The notes beneath the pieces were generated by a model. It was not told where the DNA came from. It saw only the letters and a list, made by a program, of their open reading frames with translations, and did no database searches. Position numbers and translations under genes: made by a program. Of a DNA stretch of 64,000 nt, positions 58,685-64,000 are shown piece by piece. The stretch comes from Palaemon carinicauda (taxonomy: Eukaryota; Arthropoda; Malacostraca; Decapoda; Palaemonidae). Each line of letters begins with the position of its first letter. Position 1 is the stretch's first letter. The stretch lies in assembly GCF_036898095.1 (NCBI RefSeq), contig NC_090751.1:75939797-76003796 (forward strand), written 5' to 3'.

Positions 58685-59930
58685 TTTTATTGTGTGAAGG
58701 CCTAGCCCTTCGGGGTTTCTGGCCTATTAACCCAACAGCATTCTCCTTTATGAAGAGTGTTGTCAGACTGTCGGCAATATTGGCATTCCTTTTCTGGGCC
58801 ATGCTATAGCGATACGTTGCTATATTATCTATGTGGCCTATACTGCACACACTATTTTACGACATGATGTTTGTTACATACGATCGTCATTTTGTTTGCT
58901 GCCGTCGTTACCGACACTTGTCGTAACTGGCGGCAGTTGTCGCCAAGTATTGGGTATAGTTTATGTGCCCCTGATTTAGGAATAGCCTTGGGAGGCGGCG
59001 TCGTTACCTATCTGTGCCGGTTTTTAACGGCAAGGATATTATGTTATGGAGGCAGATGTTTTTATTATTTGTGACTGCCTTTTTAAAGAGATATCTGTTG
59101 ATGAGTACAAACCTCAAATTGGCATAAAGAAAGGATATTATGTTGTGAAGGCAGATGTTTTTGTTATTAGTGACTTCCTTTTTAAAGAGATATCTGTTGA
59201 TGAGTTCAAACCTAAAATTGGCAGAAAGACCTTACTTCAACAACTTGTGAAGTATTCTTATGCTAGTCAGCTTTGGAGTTCTCTTTGGTGAAAGGTTCTA
59301 CTTAACTTTTTTGTGTTACAATTGTTTGAAGGCCTCGCCCTTCGGGGTTCTGGCCTATTAGCCCGACAGCATTCTCCTTTATAAAGAGTCTTCAGTCTGT
59401 CGGCAATACCGCTGTTAACTCCTTCGCCGTCTCCGACGGCATTCCTTTTCCGGGCTGTTTTATAGCAATACGTCGCTATGTTATTGATGTGACTTATACT
59501 GCCACACATTTTTGTTACGACAGGATATTTGATACAAATTGTCGTCGTTTATTTTGCTGCCGTCATTACCGACACTGTCGTAACTGGCGGCAGTTCTCGC
59601 CCAGTCTTGGGTATGATTATTGTGCCCCTGATTAAGGAATAGCCTTGAGAGTTGTCGATGCCGTTACCTATCTGTGCCGTCAAGGACGTCATGGATATTA
59701 TGTTATGACGGCATATTATTTATGAGTATAAACCTCAAGTGTCAGCCTTGGGAGTTGACGGTGCCGTTACCTATCTGTGCCGTTAAGGACGGCATGGATA
59801 CTATGTTATGACGGCATATGATTTAGGAGTATAAACCTCAAGTGACATAAAGACTGTACTTCTACAACTTATGAGGTATCTTTATGCTTGTCAGTTTTGG
59901 AATTCTCTTTTGCAAAAGATTCTCCTTAAC
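58685..59930. repeat. About 640-bp tandem duplication
   Basis: GAAGGCCTAGCCCTTCGGGG at 58697 and GAAGGCCTCGCCCTTCGGGG at 59327 start two diverged copies that stay parallel through ACAGCATTCTCCTTTAT, CTGGCGGCAGTT, GTGCCCCTGATT and TTACCTATCTGTGCCG. Within the second copy, a segment of about 110 bp (ACCTCAAGTG to GACGGCATAT) is itself duplicated near 59720-59840. No coding content is recognised. Confidence 0.7.
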
Positions 59931-61349
59931 TAGACTTTAGATTTAACTATTATATTTAGTTAATTATTTCCATCACTTTATTTAGATCCTTTGAGGACTT
60001 GGATTGGATTGTGCATCTTACAAGTGGGCTCCTATTATGAACACCCTTGTCTATTTTTGATGCTCCAATTATCGATGCCTCGATATATTTGTAAGGTAGG
60101 GGACTCCGTTACCTTCCTGTTAGCCCTTTCTCTGCGGAGAGAGTTGGATTTTGTTTCTGAGGAGCATTCTTGTTCCCTCTTTTATCTAAACAATATTCAA
60201 GTGATAAAAGGGGACAGTTTCAATTGGCTTTACTTATAATCTAACGCCATTATAGGAGTCTGAATATTGTGGCCCCTTTTTCTCTTTCTGATTAAAAAAA
60301 AAAATGTAAATACAGTACACACATTTTGGGAATTTACTTTCCCAATTTTTTGGACTGAAATTTTGAATGATACTAACCCATTCCTTTCAGTGTGGTGATC
60401 TAAAGAGTAAGAGTTTTTCCTCTTTACAGGCAGAATCTTCGAAGATACATTGTTGAGTTCCAATCTGTACCAGGACTGTGAGGTATCCCTGTGGTCATGA
60501 TACCTGCAGGTTACATGTTCAATGAGGGAGATTGAAGGGTCCAATCTCCTATTGGGGTCCTCAGGACTGCAATATGGTAAGGACTTACATTATTCTGGAT
60601 GGATATTGGAAGGTGTTTTTCCTCAAAAAGAATGCCGAGCCAAAGGCTCCTTATGTTCTTTCTGTAGCTTGGAAGAATATTCTTTTCCGAATGAGGTCCC
60701 GGACTCAGTTTTGGGGGTACGCTCCACCTAGACCCATTTCTACCATTCAGTTCCATGTTGATGAAACTTTTAGTTTTTTGAGCCTTGACTTGGACAATTT
60801 ATCCTCGGTTTCTTCTTTATCTCCGTATTGAGAATCGGCTCTCCTACCGGTAGTAGATTCGGATGAACCCTTCCCTCATGTGGATGATTCTTACCTGTTC
60901 GAATTGGACAAGGTTAGTGTGACTTCCATGAGAGATTCGGTGCATCCTGTTGTTTCAACTGCCGTCACTACGGTGGCTGCTCTATCAGTGTGTTCTGTTG
61001 TTTCAACTGCCGTCACTACAGTGGCTGCTCTTATCACAATTAGGTGCTTTTACTGAAAGGTTGGCCACTCTTATAGCGCCCGACACAATGGTTTTTCCCT
61101 TTGCTTCGAAAGCCTTTTTGGCTGTGGAAAAGGCCTTCAAGGAGAAGTCTTCCAGTCTTGGAAGAAGGGAAACCTGGGTCACTTATTCCCCCTTGACACT
61201 GAACACTGGTTGGATATTCAGTTTACTTTTGCTGAAGGGAAATTAGATAGGGATATAGCCAGCCGGCAGTTAACCCTGGACAGGTAGCATGGATAAACTC
61301 TCCTGTTATAGGTAGCATGGTCTCATATGTGTTACGTTCACTTTGTGCG
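59931..61349 (+). other. Unclassified, possibly DIRS gag-like remnant
   Basis: The frame 60532-60831 reads ILDGYWKVFFLKKN and then YAPPRPISTIQFHVD, with no domain I recognise. Near 60955-61035 a 64-bp unit (TGTTGTTTCAACTGCCGTCA…) is duplicated. Position next to other DIRS-like texture suggests a retroelement gag region, but this is weak. Confidence 0.3.
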
Positions 61350-62003
61350 CCCCCCCCCCCCCCCCAGATGCTAAAGCCTTGATAAGGATGGGGGCTTGGG
61401 GATTAGCAGCTGAGCTCTAATGAACAGTGGGAACTACTTTCCCACTGGACCTCGGTGCCCAGCTGTCGATCCAACTAAATCAGTCAGCATTTCTCAAATC
61501 AGTCAGCACTTTCTCTTTTACTTTTGGTTATTTCTTTTTTTCTCCCATCTCTTCCTTTTGGGCTCGATATTGTTGACGACTTTGTCATGTTTGATCATAC
61601 TTTGGCTGCTGCTTTGGATTTCGCACAGTGTGGGATGGACGGCATTCCATCTCAACCTGTGCCAATTTAGACACCATCACCCTCTGGCAGACCCCATTGG
61701 GTGCAGACCAAATCTGTTAAGAGTCGGGTGATCCAGTTTTAAGTCACCCATATTTGCGGGTAAGGGGTGATGCCAGGCATTAGAGCCGACGGTGGGAGGG
61801 GCTAACTACCCCCACTGACCAGTGTCCGTCCACCTTAAGAGAGGCAGCCCCTCTCTAATAGAGGACTGGTCCCCGCTGAAGCCTCCTCTCGTGTTGGGCC
61901 ACATGGGATAGGAGGACTGACATCCTCCAATAAGAGGTGGATAACCCGGCTTGCTCATACCAAAAAAACCCACCCCTCTGTTGACGACATGGAAAATACA
62001 AAC
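61350..62003 (+). mobile_element. I-like LINE copy F, 5' UTR
   Basis: Begins with a C-run and AGATGCTAAAGCCTTGATAA, and follows the 5' UTR of copies D and E, with a small tandem duplication near 61480-61510 (AATCAGTCAGCA repeated). Upstream short frames are not genes. Confidence 0.8.
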
Positions 62004-63553
62004 ATGGACCTCGGTACTGACGGCTCCAACTCGGGTTCTAATATTGTTACAATAGAACCTTATTCACGTCATGTGAGTAATAAAACACTAGAGAAGAAGA
62101 GAGAGGGTGAAAAATTTTGACAGTACAGAAAGATATAGAAAAGTAGAAGTATTACCTGGTCACTATGAAGTAGTGAATTATGAAAAATATTTTATCTTAG
62201 TATTTGAAAACTGAAAAAATGACAGTATAAATGTTTTTAAAACTAATAGGGAAATAGTTACTTTATGTGGAGGGCAGCCAAAAACTCTACCACAGGGAAA
62301 TGGAACTCTCTTGATAGACACACTATCCCCATTACAAGGTGAAAGGTTAAAAACACTTACAACATTGAATGGTCATAGTGTAAAATGTGTTTCGCACCAT
62401 ACTTTCAACCAGAGTAGAGGTGTGATATATGCTCCAGAATTGCTGGACATAGAGGAAAAAGAAATTGAGGATGAACTGAAAAACCAAGTTGTTGTTAAAG
62501 TAGTCAGAATGAGAAAGACAATTAGAGAACGTATTCCTCTTGCTACTTTAATTATAACATTTGATCAGTGCTGATTACCAAATGTTATAAAAGCTGGTTG
62601 GCTATCTTTGAAGGTAAAACCTTATATCCCTTCACCATTGCAATGTTATCATTGCCAAATGTATGGCCATTTAAGCCAGAAATGTAAGGAAAAACTAAAC
62701 AATAAGCCAGCTGTTTGTGCCAACTGTGGAAAAAGTAGTCATGGAGTATGCATAGAAAACCCTAATTGCATACATTGTGGGGAAGCACACCCAGCTACAT
62801 CTAAAAGCTGTGTAAAGTTTATTTTTGAAAAAGAAATTCAGGCCATTAGGACCATGGAAAGGGTTACTTTTAAAGAGGCTCGTAAAAGAGCTTTTGAAAA
62901 GCAGATAAGACCAGGGCAACCTTTTTCAATGATTCTGAAGAAAAACTTGCCAAACTACACAGACGTAAATTATATCTTTACTACTAAGATAAAGAAACAA
63001 ATGAAAGTAGTTAAAGAGGTTGAAAGTCCCATAAAAAATCTATGTCCAGAAATTGTAGAAAAATCAAAACAGATACTCAAAGATCTGAAAATTATTCAAA
63101 AGCCAACTACTCCGATTCTAAACAATAGTACAATCCTCTCACAGGCCGTGTCCTTGCCTGATCTGATGGAGGTTCCACTTGAAACCAATTTACCTGATGA
63201 ACCTGTAGTGGGGAAGATGCAAAAACCTGACAGATCACAACCTTTTAATCGAAAAAGAGAGAGACCTCCATCTCTCTCGCCTCTTACCATAAGAAACATT
63301 AAAGTCACGACTTCAAATAAATATGATATCTTGTCTGCTGATGTTTCTGATCAACTAGAAGGTAAATTGAACCAATCAGAAATTCAAGTTGAGGTCCACC
63401 ATCCACCTCAACAATTAGATCAAAAGGACACAAAGAAAAACAGGAACACAAAACCCACTATATCAAGATCCCCTCTAGAGATACCTCCAGGAAATATTGT
63501 TTGATCAAATATTGCCAAAGGGAAGACTTCATGTAAGGTGTCTTCCAAAGAAT
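62004..63553 (+). pseudogene. LINE F ORF1 (type 2 zinc-knuckle), decayed
   Basis: Same type as copy D (MDLGT start at 62004). There is a frameshift near 62107, further damage near 62215, TGA at 62572-62574 in place of an Arg codon, then an open frame 62608-63504 with knuckles CYHCQMYGHLSQKC, CANCGKSSHGVC and CIHCGEAHPATSKSC. TGA at 63502-63504 replaces Arg. The ORF1 end TAA, followed in frame by an IVCS-like start of ORF2, is still visible at about 63551. ORF2 itself is missing because DIRS-4 begins at 63564. Confidence 0.85.
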
Positions 63554-63563
63554 AAACCATTGT

Positions 63564-64000
63564 TTGTTCCGTAACCGAAATACAAACCACGCTATTTACA
63601 AAGGGTATTACTTTTAGCGTAGCTGAAATGGCGAGCCATTAGAATTTAACGAGGGTGTATTACCCCCGCGCTAGTTAGCGGGGGGGGTAGGGGAGTGGTA
63701 GCTAGCTACCCCTCCTCCCCCTCACACACAGGTGAATACTCACTTTCACTTTTGGCTCGGACTGTGACAGACGTCTCTGTCTTGGTCCTCGCTTGGCAGC
63801 CATTGTCTGTTTTGTCTTTACTTAATCGCTTACTTTTCTTTTACTCAATATATATGTAAACATGTTTTCATGTTTGTATATATATTTGAGTATAGAAATA
63901 AGTAAGTTTCCTTTTCAGATGTGTGTGTGTAGTGTACGATATCTACGTGGAGGCCTCGGCAGTTAGGCCACCACGGCCTAATTTTATGGGTTGCGATCGA
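63564..64000 (+). mobile_element. DIRS-4 left end, continues beyond the window
   Basis: TTGTTCCGTAACCGAAATAC starts a left terminal repeat homologous to 5924-6130: TTTTAGCGTAGCTGAAATGG, GCTAGTTAGCGGG and then TTTTGGCTCGG. It interrupts copy F between ORF1 and ORF2. The leader continues to the window end; no gene is reached. Confidence 0.65.

Noticed and set aside
60532..60831. Frame with ILDGYWKVFF as a host gene
   Set aside because: No recognisable domain, no splice context, in repeat-like surroundings; described only as unclassified.

Overview
This is eukaryotic, intron-rich DNA from an arthropod, most likely a decapod crustacean. The reasons are a metazoan mitochondrial complex I gene, crowded I-like, CR1-like, RTE-like and DIRS retroelements, pogo/Tigger DNA transposons, and long (TA), (CT) and (GA) microsatellites. 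The species cannot be named from the sequence alone. No prokaryotic genes, operons, CRISPR arrays or convincing RNA genes were seen.

The only host gene recognised is NDUFB5 (complex I subunit B5/SGDH, + strand). An internal exon (5348-5562) and the last two coding exons (50466-50572 and 50813-50951) lie in the window. The phases match exactly, so one intron of 44,903 bp (5563-50465) separates the first two. The 5' exons with the mitochondrial presequence must lie upstream of the window.

That intron is a stack of nested transposons. A 5.9-46.8 kb DIRS element (DIRS-2) appears to be the oldest large unit. It is split by (i) an I-like LINE (copy B) with a second truncated copy (C) in its tail, 8432-17723; (ii) a pogo/Tigger transposon (Tigger-A, 17881-31020), which carries Tigger-B (19476-29440), which carries a nearly intact I-like LINE (copy D, 22193-28220); (iii) a second DIRS element (DIRS-3, 31588-37749) with gag-like, RT, RNase H and tyrosine recombinase remnants; and (iv) a full-length I-like LINE (copy E, 39335-45476). 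The pieces of DIRS-2 left after removing the inserts add up to about 6.1 kb, close to the 6.16 kb of DIRS-3. Target-site duplications support the D, E, B+C, Tigger-A and Tigger-B insertions.

Outside the big intron: 1-2507 holds decayed I-like 3' ends, 2508-5243 a decayed DIRS 3' half (DIRS-1), and 46.9-50.1 kb (still intronic) a dead RTE-like RT split by a non-autonomous repeat. Downstream of NDUFB5 come an I-like fragment (51.2-52.2 kb), a CR1-like LINE with a CCCH zinc-finger first ORF (52.9-56.2 kb), unclassified repeats (56.2-61.3 kb), and a sixth I-like 5' half (copy F) cut by the left end of another DIRS (DIRS-4) at 63564.

The I-like family (ORF1: RRM-like plus three zinc knuckles; ORF2: endonuclease, RT, RNase H) has the most interesting features. 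ORF1 and ORF2 are in the same frame, separated by one conserved TAA with no AUG at the start of ORF2. The central ORF1 segment is swapped between copies whose ends match. A 30-nt hairpin precedes a (CAAT)n tail.
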